Shown here: one piece after another, positions 13,569 through 21,008 of the stretch
Position numbering within the stretch: position 1 is the first letter of the stretch
Layout: every line of letters begins with the position of its first letter
Source of the DNA: a bacterium
Lineage (GTDB): Bacteria > Patescibacteriota > Patescibacteriia > Buchananbacterales > GWA2-38-13
Direction of reading: 5' to 3'
Assembly: GCA_030648715.1 (NCBI GenBank)
Contig: JAUSGZ010000047.1
Span: 1 to 33,588, forward strand
DNA length: 33,588 bases
Notes under the pieces: model-generated
Told to the model about the DNA's origin: nothing
Databases searched by the model: none
The model's input: the letters and a program-made list of their open reading frames with translations, nothing else
Made by a program: the position numbers and the translations under genes

Positions 13569-14489
13569 TTACAGCCACTTGCGCCACACGAAGACGCCAA
13601 ACGTACCCAGCGACGAGAGTACCATCAGTGCCGCGATGAAATTGAAGGCATTGGGGTCCTCGGCATACGGCAGCCGCACGTTCATTCCGTAGATGCTGGA
13701 CACCAGCAGCGGCACCGTCAGGATGACGGTCATGGACGTCAGGAATTTCAGGGTCTTGTTGAGGTTGTTGGACAGGATGGTGGAGTACGCCTCGCGGATG
13801 TTGGTGATGGAGTGGATGCTCTCCTGGCAGAATTTCAGGACTTGGTTGGCGTCCACCAGCAGGTCCTGGATGAGGTCCTGGTCGTGCTCCACCAGCGGCA
13901 CCACTTTGCCGGAGGCGATGCGCTCATAGACGGCGACGTTGGAAAGCAACGAGGCGTTGAAATCATTCAGCACCTCCTCGTGCTCCACCAGGTTGACGAT
14001 GTCGCGGTTGCGCAGCTGGCGCAGCTGGACCCGCTGGCGCGACACGCTTTTGGCGATGGCCTTGATGTGCAGGTAGAACGCCCGGACGATCTCGTTGAAG
14101 ACGTAAATGAGGAATTTGGACTTCTGGGTCGTGAACACGTCCAGGCGCTTGGCGACGAAACGGTTGAGGATGGGCGTATCATGGAGCGAAATGGTCACCA
14201 GATATGAGGCGGTGGTGATGATGGTCAGCGGCCGGGTGTCGATCTTGCCGTGGCGCTCCACCGGCACGCGGATGTAGACGTACAGCGAGCCGTTCTCCTG
14301 CTCAACGCGGGGCAGCTCGTGCGGATCGGCGCTGTCCTCCAGGAGGTCCCGCGACAGGTCGCACCGTTCCGCCAGGGTATCCAATTCGTTCGCGGTCGGG
14401 GAAACCGCGTTCACCCAGCTGCCCACCTCCAGGTGGTCGAGCGTCCGCAGCTCGGTCTCCTTCTCGGTTTTTTTGAAAATCTGTATCAT
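13569..14489 (-). CDS. CorA-family divalent cation transporter
   Basis: A 306-residue CorA-like protein, which forms pentameric Mg2+ (or Co2+, Ni2+, Zn2+) channels. The N-terminal alpha/beta cytoplasmic domain is followed by a long helix (about residues 128-250) and two C-terminal membrane helices, with the diagnostic YGMN motif at 267-270 closing the first. The loop after GMN is RLPYAEDP, acidic like those of the family. The length is normal. ATG 14489 fits the promoter at 14555-14583; an in-frame upstream ATG at 14534 lies just downstream of the predicted transcription start and is less likely. Confidence 0.9.
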   Translation of the reverse strand: MIQIFKKTEKETELRTLDHLEVGSWVNAVSPTANELDTLAERCDLSRDLLEDSADPHELPRVEQENGSLYVYIRVPVERHGKIDTRPLTIITTASYLVTISLHDTPILNRFVAKRLDVFTTQKSKFLIYVFNEIVRAFYLHIKAIAKSVSRQRVQLRQLRNRDIVNLVEHEEVLNDFNASLLSNVAVYERIASGKVVPLVEHDQDLIQDLLVDANQVLKFCQESIHSITNIREAYSTILSNNLNKTLKFLTSMTVILTVPLLVSSIYGMNVRLPYAEDPNAFNFIAALMVLSSLGTFGVFVWRKWL

Positions 14490-14554
14490 AGTACTCTGGC
14501 CAGGGGCCGTTGGTATGCAAAATGGGAGCGGCAATATGCCGGTTCCCTGCCTAC

Positions 14555-14583
14555 AGTGTAATCGTTCACCCCGCCAGCGTCAA
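14555..14583 (-). promoter_or_regulatory. Promoter of the corA-like gene
   Basis: On the minus strand: TTGACG (14583-14578), a 17-nt spacer and TACACT (14560-14555). It gives a leader of about 60 nt and diverges from the RNA F promoter. Confidence 0.65.
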
Positions 14584-14608
14584 AATTGCCTCCGGACGCG
14601 GGCAACCC

Positions 14609-14637
14609 TTGACGGGAACAACGATTTTTGCTAGCCT
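14609..14637 (+). promoter_or_regulatory. Promoter of candidate RNA F
   Basis: TTGACG (14609-14614), a 17-nt spacer and TAGCCT (14632-14637). Predicted start near 14644. Confidence 0.6.
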
Positions 14638-14643
14638 GCCGAT

Positions 14644-14869
14644 ACCCAACTCTCTCTGCTCGTTAAATCCCAATTCCCCAGATCAATCCCCACCAACCCA
14701 TAAGGGTTACGCACCAGCGCCTGGCTGTTTCATGCGCACTCGACACCGGGAGTTACTCCTGGCGCGCATTTGGCTTCGGCGGCTATTGTACCCCATGCTG
14801 GGAGGAGCATGGATTTCGGGATTTTGGGTAGGGACGAAAGGCGCCTGAGCCGATCGTCCCTCTTTTTTT
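14644..14869 (+). ncRNA. Candidate structured RNA F
   Basis: A ~225-nt unit closed by a long-range helix AAATCCC/GGGATTT (14665-14671 with 14818-14824). Inside are AACCC-ATAA-GGGTT (14695-14708), the nested pair ATGCGC/GCGCAT (14732-14737 with 14764-14769) around CCGGGAG-TTA-CTCCTGG (14746-14762), and CCATGCT/AGCATGG (14793-14812). It ends with terminator AGGGACGA/TCGTCCCT (14830-14861) and a T run. The terminator and the preceding GGGT match those of neighbouring RNA E, pointing to a shared origin. No credible protein is encoded and no known RNA family is recognised. Confidence 0.55.
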
Positions 14870-14911
14870 ATCAAAAATAAGCCAATATCCTGCGAATCGG
14901 TCCTCTGGAGG

Positions 14912-14939
14912 TTGACATTTGGCGCCAGGGGCCTAAACT
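14912..14939 (+). promoter_or_regulatory. Promoter of candidate RNA E
   Basis: TTGACA (14912-14917), a 16-nt spacer and TAAACT (14934-14939). Predicted start near 14946. Confidence 0.6.
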
Positions 14940-14945
14940 ATGAGG

Positions 14946-15175
14946 CAACACGACCTTTGAAATCCCCACCTGAACTTGTAGCAAACGCTACACTCCGCAG
15001 ACTCGCCGCTGCATTATTTGCTCCCCAGGGTTTCAACCCTGGAATAACATTCGTTCGGGCGAAAGCCCACCACTACGCGGCAGCGATAAGGCGGTCCTCC
15101 TTTGGGAGGAATTACGGTCCAGGTGACAACAGGGTAGGGACGAAAGCACAAGTTGCGATCGTCCCTTTTTCTTTT
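14946..15175 (+). ncRNA. Candidate structured RNA E
   Basis: A ~230-nt unit closed by CACCTG/CAGGTG (14967-14972 with 15120-15125). Inside: TGTAGC-AAAC-GCTACA (14977-14992); a domain closed by CGCTGC/GCAGCG (15007-15012 with 15080-15085) that holds CCAGGG/CCCTGG (15025-15042) and the GNRA hairpin GGGC-GAAA-GCCC (15057-15068); and TCCTCC-TTTG-GGAGGA (15095-15110). The terminator AGGGACGA/TCGTCCCT (15136-15166) is the same stem as in RNA F. The density of perfect hairpins and the nested closing helices support a structured RNA; no protein is evident. Confidence 0.6.
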
Positions 15176-15398
15176 CCCGCCACCGCAGCAAGGGAGTCCC
15201 GCCAACGGCGGGACGACCGCCAGCGAGGTGAGCGGGAAAAGAACCCCGCACAAATGCTGTCGTCCTACGAGGTCGTAGCGTTGACTCCCGCACGCACCCC
15301 GCCACGGAAAGAGTGGAGCGCGCGGGCCGAATAGGCCCACCCCGTTAAGGGCGCAGCGCTCCACCATCGGTAAAGTACCAGCATTTGGTGCTGGGGTC
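15176..15398 (+). ncRNA. Structured repeat element, copy 2 (candidate RNA)
   Basis: Second copy of the element at 1696-1896. Domain I: CCCGCCACC pairs with GGTG-A-GCGGG (15176-15184 with 15227-15236, one bulged A also present in copy 1) around GCAGCAAGGGAG (15185-15196), an extra hairpin TCCCGCC-AAC-GGCGGGA and CGACCGCCAGCGA (15214-15226). Domain II: AACCCCGCACAAATGCTG (15242-15259) pairs with CAGCATTTGGTGCTGGGGT (15379-15397). The inner three-way junction is GGAGCGC/GCGCTCC (15315-15321 with 15356-15362) with hairpins GGGCC-GAATA-GGCCC and CCC-GTTAA-GGG. It directly follows the RNA E terminator, just as copy 1 follows the xylose-isomerase terminator. Confidence 0.55.
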
Positions 15399-15409
15399 TT
15401 ATCCTTGTA

Positions 15410-15835
15410 TTAGGCGTCAAAAAATATACGGCCGCCGCGGTAGGCCTCCACGTAGGTCGGGATGGTGAAAAATTGCGGCTCGGGCAAATGGTCCAGGTCG
15501 TACCACACCCAACCGTCTATTTTCTCCGGCTCCATCACCCGCGGCTCGCCCGATGCCCAGTCGGCAAGAACGCCGATATCAATGTAGTGCTTGGGCGCAT
15601 AGGCCTTGAGATTCTGCAGCCGCAGGAAGCGGACGTTCTTGATTTCCATTCCGGTCTCTTCGCGGACCTCGCGCCGCGCGCACTCTTCAATGGACTCCAG
15701 ATACTCCAGGTGCCCGCCCGGCCACGCATACTCCCCTCGCCCGTGCGCGCCCAACCGGCGGCCCATCAGGGCTTTGCCGTCTTTCAGAATCATCACGCCG
15801 ATGCCGATCTTGATGGTTTCATCATTCGAGGCCAT
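15410..15835 (-). CDS. Nudix hydrolase 1
   Basis: A 141-residue Nudix protein with a complete box GX5EX7REUXEEXGU at residues 41-63 (GHLEYLE...REVREETGM). Nudix enzymes cleave a nucleoside diphosphate linked to another group, using Mg2+ held by the box glutamates. The HGRGEYAWPGGHLE context resembles the NUDT15/MutT-like group, but the substrate cannot be assigned. ATG 15835 is preceded by AGGAG at a good distance; longer in-frame starts are not needed. It follows the CYTH gene by 13 nt and ends the cluster. Confidence 0.88.
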   Translation of the reverse strand: MASNDETIKIGIGVMILKDGKALMGRRLGAHGRGEYAWPGGHLEYLESIEECARREVREETGMEIKNVRFLRLQNLKAYAPKHYIDIGVLADWASGEPRVMEPEKIDGWVWYDLDHLPEPQFFTIPTYVEAYRGGRIFFDA

Positions 15836-15848
15836 ACCCTGGCTCCTC

Positions 15849-16352
15849 CTATTTCCGCAGCAGCAAGTCGCTGTACGAATGGCGAATAAAGTCACTCGCG
15901 GGTATCCGGAGGTACTGCAATAGCGTTCCCATCAATTTTGCTGTCTGCGTTCCGGCACGCGCCTGCTGCACCTCAATTTCCATAAAATTCCCCAATCCTT
16001 TCACGCGGTCCACATGGATCTTGGCATTGCGGTACCGGTAGAGTGTTCGCCGCTTATCAACGATGACGCGCACCGGATATATCTTCTTTAAAAAATCTTT
16101 CAGCTCTTTCGGCTGCGCACAGTGGTAAAGGTAGTAATCGCTCCAGCGTCTGGTGCTGCGTTCACCGCGCTGATAGTAAATGAGCTCGGCCTTCCCACCA
16201 CGGATCTCCCGCAGCTTGAGCCGGCCCCGCGGAACCGAAAAATACGTGTCCACCTGCCGTTCCCCGGAAACGAGCCGCGCGCCATACTTCTTGAGTTGCC
16301 TCTCCAGTTGTTCGTGGTTGCTATATCTGGCTTTGATCTCAAGATTCCTCAT
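15849..16352 (-). CDS. CYTH domain phosphohydrolase or adenylate cyclase-like protein
   Basis: A 167-residue CYTH (CyaB/thiamine triphosphatase) protein. The eight-stranded tunnel residues are visible: NLEIKAR (residues 3-9, the ExExK-type start reduced to EIK), VDTYF, LKLRE (about 50-54), VDKRRTLYR and HVDRVKGLGNFMEIEV with its acidic metal ligands. The family hydrolyses or cyclises organic and inorganic triphosphates (ThTPase, PPPase, class IV adenylate cyclase). Placement among Nudix enzymes suggests triphosphate clean-up rather than signalling, but this is inference. Confidence 0.85.
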   Translation of the reverse strand: MRNLEIKARYSNHEQLERQLKKYGARLVSGERQVDTYFSVPRGRLKLREIRGGKAELIYYQRGERSTRRWSDYYLYHCAQPKELKDFLKKIYPVRVIVDKRRTLYRYRNAKIHVDRVKGLGNFMEIEVQQARAGTQTAKLMGTLLQYLRIPASDFIRHSYSDLLLRK

Positions 16353-16372
16353 AACCGAGAAAGCACTGCGAA

Positions 16373-17164
16373 CTACCGATTCGCCAGAACCTCCAACAAC
16401 CGGTCGTGAACCTGGGTGCCGTTGCTGGCAATGAACTGGCGGTGCTCGTCGGAGTGGTTGACGTCGCCCTGGAACGTCGTCATCTTCGCACCCGCTTCTT
16501 TGGCGATGAGGCGCCCGGCGGCGTAATCGTAGAATTCGCTACCGCTGTGGAGTATCGCTTCAATTTTTCCCTCCGCCAACATGCAGAAATCCAGGGCCGG
16601 GGTCCAGAGCGTCAGCATCCGCTTGATGCCGGCAGCAAAGAATGGACGCACGAAATCGCACTCCACTTCCGGCGTGTTGCCGTAGGGCGCAATGTAGGCC
16701 ACGGTCGCGTGCCGCAGGTCGGCTTGCTGGTTGACGCGTATTTTTTTTCCGTTGCAATATGCCCCACCCCCGCGCACGGCGGTAAAGAGGCGCTTGCGCA
16801 TCGGGTCGTAGACCACCGCCGTCCGGATAACGTGGTCGGAAATCAGACACATGCTGACCGAAAAGAACGGGATACCGAGCACGAAATTGTTGGTGCCGTC
16901 CAGCGGATCCAAAACAAAAGTGTATTCCGACCCTTTGCCACGCTCCCCCATTTCTTCCGACACGATATTGTACGCCGGGAACGCTTTTTCCAGAATGCGG
17001 ATGACTGCCTTTTCCGAGCCAAGGTCGGCGTCGGTCCGGAAATCCGCAGTGGTGGACTTTGTTTCCACGGCAATGGCTTTCCCGAAATAGCGGCGCAGCA
17101 CGCGGCCGCCAGCCAAGGCGGCTTTCACCATTACGGCGAGCGTTTTATCGGCGGATTTCTTCAT
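16373..17164 (-). CDS. Inositol monophosphatase family protein
   Basis: A 263-residue Mg2+-dependent, Li+-sensitive type phosphatase. IVSEEMGE (about residues 67-74) and the metal motif DPLDGTNNF (86-94) are clear, and DYAAGRLIAKEAGAKMT near residue 213 is the second family signature. Members dephosphorylate inositol phosphate, fructose-1,6-bisphosphate, 3'-phosphoadenosine phosphate or related compounds. In a cluster of nucleotide-cleaning enzymes a CysQ-like role on PAP is attractive but unproven. Its start overlaps the stop of the MTH1-like gene (ATGA), so the two are translationally coupled. Confidence 0.9.
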   Translation of the reverse strand: MKKSADKTLAVMVKAALAGGRVLRRYFGKAIAVETKSTTADFRTDADLGSEKAVIRILEKAFPAYNIVSEEMGERGKGSEYTFVLDPLDGTNNFVLGIPFFSVSMCLISDHVIRTAVVYDPMRKRLFTAVRGGGAYCNGKKIRVNQQADLRHATVAYIAPYGNTPEVECDFVRPFFAAGIKRMLTLWTPALDFCMLAEGKIEAILHSGSEFYDYAAGRLIAKEAGAKMTTFQGDVNHSDEHRQFIASNGTQVHDRLLEVLANR

Positions 17165-17631
17165 GGCAGGGTTTTCACTTCGCGCAGGTCCATGCGCTGG
17201 ACCACGTTGCCGTCCGCGTCAAAGTGAAACGTACCACGGAATCTCTTGCCCGCCAAAAATAGCGGCAGCCAGTGGCGGTCATCCGGCCACATCCGGTCGT
17301 ACGGAATTGCGTGATTGGCGAACCATTGCGGCCGCATTTCCGCGGTTTCCGCCGGAATACCGTTCCACTCAACAGCGCGGAAAATGTGGACCTCCAAAGA
17401 GTCCTTCTTCCCTTCGAATAAGAACGCGAGTATCCCGCGCAAGTCGAGTTTCGCGACCCGCAGACCGACTTCCTCGTTCACCTCGCGGACTGCTGCAGCA
17501 TCTACCGTCTCTCCCTCCTCAACTTTGCCGCCAAAGCCGTTCCACCGCCCTTGGCCAAACCCGCGTTTCTTAAAACCGAGCAGAACGTCGTCGCCCTGCT
17601 GAATGAGGCACAAGGTGTACTGCTTTTTCAT
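17161..17631 (-). CDS. MTH1-like 8-oxo-dGTP diphosphatase (Nudix hydrolase 2)
   Basis: A 156-residue Nudix protein with a strong match to the MTH1/NUDT1 layout: KKRGFGQGRWNGFGGKVEEG leads into a complete Nudix box at residues 35-57 (GKVEEGE...REVNEEVGL), and MWPDDRHWLPLFL matches the nucleobase-binding C-terminal part. MTH1 hydrolyses 8-oxo-dGTP and other oxidised purine triphosphates to monophosphates, preventing mutation. This works alongside Fpg at 11743. The start overlaps the preceding stop as TGATG, and the 3' end overlaps the phosphatase gene. Confidence 0.9.
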   Translation of the reverse strand: MKKQYTLCLIQQGDDVLLGFKKRGFGQGRWNGFGGKVEEGETVDAAAVREVNEEVGLRVAKLDLRGILAFLFEGKKDSLEVHIFRAVEWNGIPAETAEMRPQWFANHAIPYDRMWPDDRHWLPLFLAGKRFRGTFHFDADGNVVQRMDLREVKTLP

Positions 17632-18092
17632 CAGGCAATAAGGTGATGCACAAAGGCGAAATGTTTTTCGAACATGGAGTGCATCGGTTCAGGCAGCTCG
17701 TCCGGCGCAAACCATCCCAGGTCTTCTATCTTTTCTGGGTCGCCGTTCTTCACTAGTTCAGGATTGACGCGCACGGCATGGATGAGCGCCACCCAATGCG
17801 TCATAGTCCCATTGTTGTCGCGCAACACGTTCGTTGTGGCGGCCAGCACCACTTCATCGGGCTCGGTGCCATACTCCTCGCGGATTTCCCGCCGCACCGC
17901 CGCTTCAATATCCTCACCGAACTCCAAAGCGCCGCCTCCGCAGTCCCATCGCCCTTGTTCGTCGCGGCACGCCGCGCTCCTGCGGTGCAACAGCAGACGC
18001 CCGTTGCCGTCATGGCAGAAAAATACACAGGCAATGCCAATATGGTCCACCCCACGGCGGGAGTCTATGGCGCTGTACTGGTCGGAGGACAT
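17631..18092 (-). CDS. Nudix hydrolase 3
   Basis: A 153-residue Nudix protein with box G54 to T76 (GALEFGE...REIREEYGT). It has the RRSAACRDEQGRWDCGGG approach typical of MutT/NUDIX proteins that act on small nucleotide substrates; the substrate is unknown. I chose ATG 18092. A TTG at 18116 that overlaps the CsaA-like stop would add eight residues and allow coupling, and is nearly as plausible. It overlaps the next gene as TGATG. Confidence 0.85.
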   Translation of the reverse strand: MSSDQYSAIDSRRGVDHIGIACVFFCHDGNGRLLLHRRSAACRDEQGRWDCGGGALEFGEDIEAAVRREIREEYGTEPDEVVLAATTNVLRDNNGTMTHWVALIHAVRVNPELVKNGDPEKIEDLGWFAPDELPEPMHSMFEKHFAFVHHLIA

Positions 18093-18112
18093 GTGGCGGA
18101 ACAAAACCGTAT

Positions 18113-18445
18113 TCAAAACATTTTTTTACCCTTCGGCACCGGCCTTGTTGGCATCAGCAGCACCACTTCTCCGTTCTCATCCGGCAGCCCAAGGGTCAAA
18201 ACTTCGGAGACGAACGGGCCGATCTGCTTGGGCGGGAAATTCACCACCGCAATGACCTGTTTTCCTACCAGCTGCTCTTTCGCATAGTGCTTCGTGATCT
18301 GTACGGAAGACCTTTTTGTTCCCAGTTCCGTGCCGAAGTCTATGGCCAGTTTGTACGCGGGCTTTTTCGCCTCGGGAAAATCCTCCGCACTGATGATAGT
18401 ACCAACACGAATATCCACCCTCTCGAAATCCTTGTAAGTGATCAT
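18113..18445 (-). CDS. CsaA-like tRNA-binding domain protein
   Basis: A 110-residue OB-fold protein. DFERVDIRVGTIISAEDFPEA, KPAYKLAIDFG, SSVQIT, GKQVIAVVNFPPKQIGPFVSEVL and LMPTRPVPKGKK are the pattern of CsaA and the EMAP-II/Arc1p-type tRNA-binding domain. CsaA is a dimer that binds tRNA and has been described as a secretion-related chaperone. The protein is of normal length for CsaA. ATG 18445 was chosen over upstream in-frame options because it matches the family start. It sits inside the Nudix cluster, immediately before Nudix hydrolase 3. Confidence 0.88.
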   Translation of the reverse strand: MITYKDFERVDIRVGTIISAEDFPEAKKPAYKLAIDFGTELGTKRSSVQITKHYAKEQLVGKQVIAVVNFPPKQIGPFVSEVLTLGLPDENGEVVLLMPTRPVPKGKKMF

Positions 18446-18477
18446 ACGGGTAAGTTGCGCGCTATGGCGCCGTCGTC

Positions 18478-18969
18478 TTATGACTGCAACTGGCTGACCA
18501 CCGGCCAAAATAAGGGCAAGCAATTGTTTTCCTGAACATTCGCAATGTCCAGCCACGCGACATCGGAAATCTCGTCCTCGACGATGGTATTGATGACCTG
18601 CTTGTCCTGCTTCTCGCTCGTCAATTTGGCGCGGTACATCAATGCGATGGCGCGAAAATATTTCTGGTCGCGGGTGCCGAAAAAATTCTTCTCACCGATG
18701 TAGAACGGCTGTTCCTCGGCCTGGACGCGATACCCGGTTTCCTCGTAGACCTCGCGCAGCAGGCCTTCGTGCAGCGATTCGGAAATTTCTACTCCCCCGC
18801 CGGGCAGTTCCCAACGGTGGTTGTGCATCTGTTTGATGAACAGATGCTTGCCCCCGCGCTCAACCAGCGCATAGGCAGAAATACGCCACACCGGCGCAAC
18901 CTCCGCGGGTTTCTTGTGAACTATGCCAAGGTAATCTTTGTAGATTTCCTTGCTTTCTGCTGTAAGCAT
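18478..18969 (-). CDS. Nudix hydrolase 4
   Basis: A 163-residue Nudix protein with box G58 to Y80 (GGVEISE...REVYEETGY) preceded by MHNHRWELPGG. The N-terminal WRISAYALVERGGKHLFIKQ strand is typical of the fold. Substrate unknown. It is the first gene of the minus-strand cluster that runs to 15410. A -10-like TAAAAT lies upstream on the minus strand near 18990, with no clear -35. Confidence 0.87.
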   Translation of the reverse strand: MLTAESKEIYKDYLGIVHKKPAEVAPVWRISAYALVERGGKHLFIKQMHNHRWELPGGGVEISESLHEGLLREVYEETGYRVQAEEQPFYIGEKNFFGTRDQKYFRAIALMYRAKLTSEKQDKQVINTIVEDEISDVAWLDIANVQENNCLPLFWPVVSQLQS

Positions 18970-19011
18970 ACAAAGTCAATACTATTTTACCACACACTAC
19001 AAAACAAACCC

Positions 19012-19677
19012 TCAACTCCAAATTTCATATTTCTTGCCAAATTTCATCCTTATCCCGCCATAAATATTGTAGAGAAACGAAAAAATATCGTACAACAATG
19101 GGGCCTTCACTCCCAAAATAAATATCCCAATATTCCCGAATATTTTTGGCTTCATCATTTTGCAGTCCTTTTCCAAAACATTTTTGTCAATTTTTCTTTT
19201 GGGGTTCAAAAACGATTGATAAATGCCGGCCAGCACCGATGACAGCGGGATACCAACAAATTCAAGGTTCTCAAAATGATATGGGGTTGGCCTCAAATAA
19301 TCGGAGGTGATCCGAATTTCACATACTTTCATAAAACGCCAGGAAAAATAGTCTTTCGTGAATTTACCCACCAGCAGAAAAGTCAACCCAAGGTATTCAT
19401 CCTTTACTGCTTCAGTCCAACGAAATCCCATTTTCATTTTATTTTCCAGCGTAAAGCCCGCTTTCCTCAGGTGTTCAAAAACACATTCCTTGTTCTCCTC
19501 ATCGAGCACCACATCGAGGTCGCCGATATGACGGAATACTCGACCAACATGGGCAGCGATCAGCGTCGAACCGACTATCCTGTATTCGGCGTTACATAAT
19601 CGAAAAATATCAGTCGCAATTTTCAGCGTCTTGATAATTTTTTGCTTTTCATGTTGCCTTTCTCCGTCGGCGTCCAT
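19012..19677 (-). CDS. Nucleotidyltransferase-like protein
   Basis: A 221-residue protein, AT-rich and Lys/Phe-rich compared with its neighbours. The segment YRIVGSTLIAAHVGRVFRHIGDLDVVLDEEN (about residues 31-61) matches the GG/GS-x-DxD core of MNT-type nucleotidyltransferases (AbiEii or aminoglycoside adenylyltransferase-like), with DLDVV supplying the metal acids. The rest is not recognised. Such domains transfer a nucleotide to a protein, drug or tRNA; some are toxins of abortive infection systems, but no antitoxin partner is seen beside it. ATG 19677 was chosen; a TTG two codons upstream is possible. The base composition suggests lateral transfer. Confidence 0.65.
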   Translation of the reverse strand: MDADGERQHEKQKIIKTLKIATDIFRLCNAEYRIVGSTLIAAHVGRVFRHIGDLDVVLDEENKECVFEHLRKAGFTLENKMKMGFRWTEAVKDEYLGLTFLLVGKFTKDYFSWRFMKVCEIRITSDYLRPTPYHFENLEFVGIPLSSVLAGIYQSFLNPKRKIDKNVLEKDCKMMKPKIFGNIGIFILGVKAPLLYDIFSFLYNIYGGIRMKFGKKYEIWS

Positions 19678-19761
19678 ATTCAATTTTCATCCCCATTGAT
19701 TCGATGGCTTAAATGTCGCTGCTCAGTACTAATAACCATACTATCCCATGGTAACAGTAAT

Positions 19762-19784
19762 GGCACCTTTTTAGAAAAGGTGCC
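19762..19784 (-). terminator. Perfect hairpin downstream of the HAD gene
   Basis: GGCACCTTTT-TAG-AAAAGGTGCC is a 10-bp perfect inverted repeat with a 3-nt loop, 30 nt past the HAD stop codon on the minus strand. There is no T run outside the stem on either strand, so efficient intrinsic termination is uncertain; it may instead protect a 3' end. Confidence 0.4.
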
Positions 19785-19813
19785 GTTCCCCATCTCAGTT
19801 TTTACGCGATCAG

Positions 19814-20416
19814 TTATTCGCTGAAAAAATTATCAACACTTTTCGGTAATTCCCTTGGATGTTCGACGACCGCAACGGGGTTGCCCAGCAAAAGCGTCTT
19901 CTTGTTTTGAAAACCCCACAACACAGAGATCACTTTCACGCCCGCTTTGCGTGCCTCCAAAATATCACCCAAGGTGTCGGATATCATTACCGTCTCGGCA
20001 GGACTTGCCTTAGTTTCATCTAAAATTATTCGTAATTTCACGTCCTTATATTTATGCGTTTCGTGTCCGAGCACCTGCTCAAATACGTCAATATCATTGA
20101 TGCGAAGATATTCCCGAATAACGGGCGCGGGTGTTGAAGATATGAGAAACAGCCTGTACTGCTTCGCTAAAACCCGAACAACCTCGGGGATACCCATAAA
20201 CGGCTTCGATGCCAATAAGCGTGGGTCATAATGATCATAATAGTTCATTTTAATATCCGAGTCTCTCCAGGAAGCATCGCGAATATTCCCATTGAAAGAA
20301 TCCCGATATTGCTGTTCGGTCAGCTGCGGATACCAAATCCTGATAGTTTCAAAACAAATATCCCAGGAATCGGCAATGACGCCATCGAAATCGAAAATGA
20401 CGAGTTTACGCCCCAT
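19814..20416 (-). CDS. HAD-superfamily phosphatase (phosphoglycolate phosphatase-like)
   Basis: A 200-residue HAD hydrolase. FDFDGVIADS (residues 8-17) is motif I with nucleophile Asp9 and general acid Asp11; LISSTPAP is motif II; the Lys of KYKDVKLR is motif III; and MISDTLGDILEARKAGVKVI is motif IV. The helical cap inserted after motif I is of the C1 type, as in Gph and beta-phosphoglucomutase. The substrate is not clear. AAGAAG lies 4 nt upstream of the ATG. Lower GC than the rest of the window. Confidence 0.87.
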   Translation of the reverse strand: MGRKLVIFDFDGVIADSWDICFETIRIWYPQLTEQQYRDSFNGNIRDASWRDSDIKMNYYDHYDPRLLASKPFMGIPEVVRVLAKQYRLFLISSTPAPVIREYLRINDIDVFEQVLGHETHKYKDVKLRIILDETKASPAETVMISDTLGDILEARKAGVKVISVLWGFQNKKTLLLGNPVAVVEHPRELPKSVDNFFSE

Positions 20417-20449
20417 AGCGCTTCTTGATGTGCGGTGCTATAGGAAAAT

Positions 20450-20932
20450 TCAAAAGACCAGCTTATCAACCCAGGATGGGACTCTAGGATTTTCAACTTT
20501 ATCGTACTGAGGCCAATAGGGTTTGATATCGACAACCGGCGTGTCGTTGAGGATGTCCAACCCCTTTACTTTCAAAACATTGCCAACTCTGCTCACCAGC
20601 TCAACCGTTGACAGCGCGATGGGATTTGGCCGCTGGGGGCAGCGGCAGGCAAAAATTCCGCCGAACGGCACATCCGCCCTCCCCTGCGGATGATGTCGCA
20701 GATGGCAGTGCTTTTCCTTGTGCAACCAGTAAACGACCATAATATGCGAGTACTCCTCAATGCCATCCAGACCCTTCGCGTACTCCTCGTTGATGACAAT
20801 GTCGGTCACCACATCCTGCCACCCCGGCAACGTCGGTTTATCAACTAAGTTCCTTGCGCGCCCCAAGGGTCGCATGGTGATTGAGCCATCCGCATTAGCG
20901 CTGCCTAAAAATTTACAGAATTCAGTTTCCAT
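20450..20932 (-). CDS. trmO: TrmO-family tRNA (N6-threonylcarbamoyladenosine37-N6)-methyltransferase
   Basis: A 160-residue protein of the TsaA/VirR (UPF0066) beta-barrel family, which uses SAM to methylate t6A37 in tRNA. The signature region is intact: HPQGRADVPFGGIFACRCPQRPNPIALSTVELV (about residues 80-112), followed by LDILNDTPVVDIKPY (124-138). The domain lengths fit the archaeal-type single-domain form rather than E. coli TrmO with its C-terminal domain. AGGAG lies 4 nt before the ATG. Confidence 0.87.
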   Translation of the reverse strand: METEFCKFLGSANADGSITMRPLGRARNLVDKPTLPGWQDVVTDIVINEEYAKGLDGIEEYSHIMVVYWLHKEKHCHLRHHPQGRADVPFGGIFACRCPQRPNPIALSTVELVSRVGNVLKVKGLDILNDTPVVDIKPYWPQYDKVENPRVPSWVDKLVF

Positions 20933-21008
20933 ACTGCTCCTAGTTTATACCCGGCCCCCATCTCTCCTAAAAAATGAGGGTTGGTGCCGCCTGGGAACTC
21001 CGCAAGCC

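Noticed and set aside
12604-15409. Known housekeeping RNAs (tmRNA, RNase P RNA, SRP RNA, 6S RNA) or tRNAs
   Set aside because: I looked for the tmRNA tRNA-like end, the RNase P GAGGAAAGTC core, the SRP GGAAG-type loop and tRNA T-loop GTTCRANTC sequences in these gaps and in 24727-25371, and found none.
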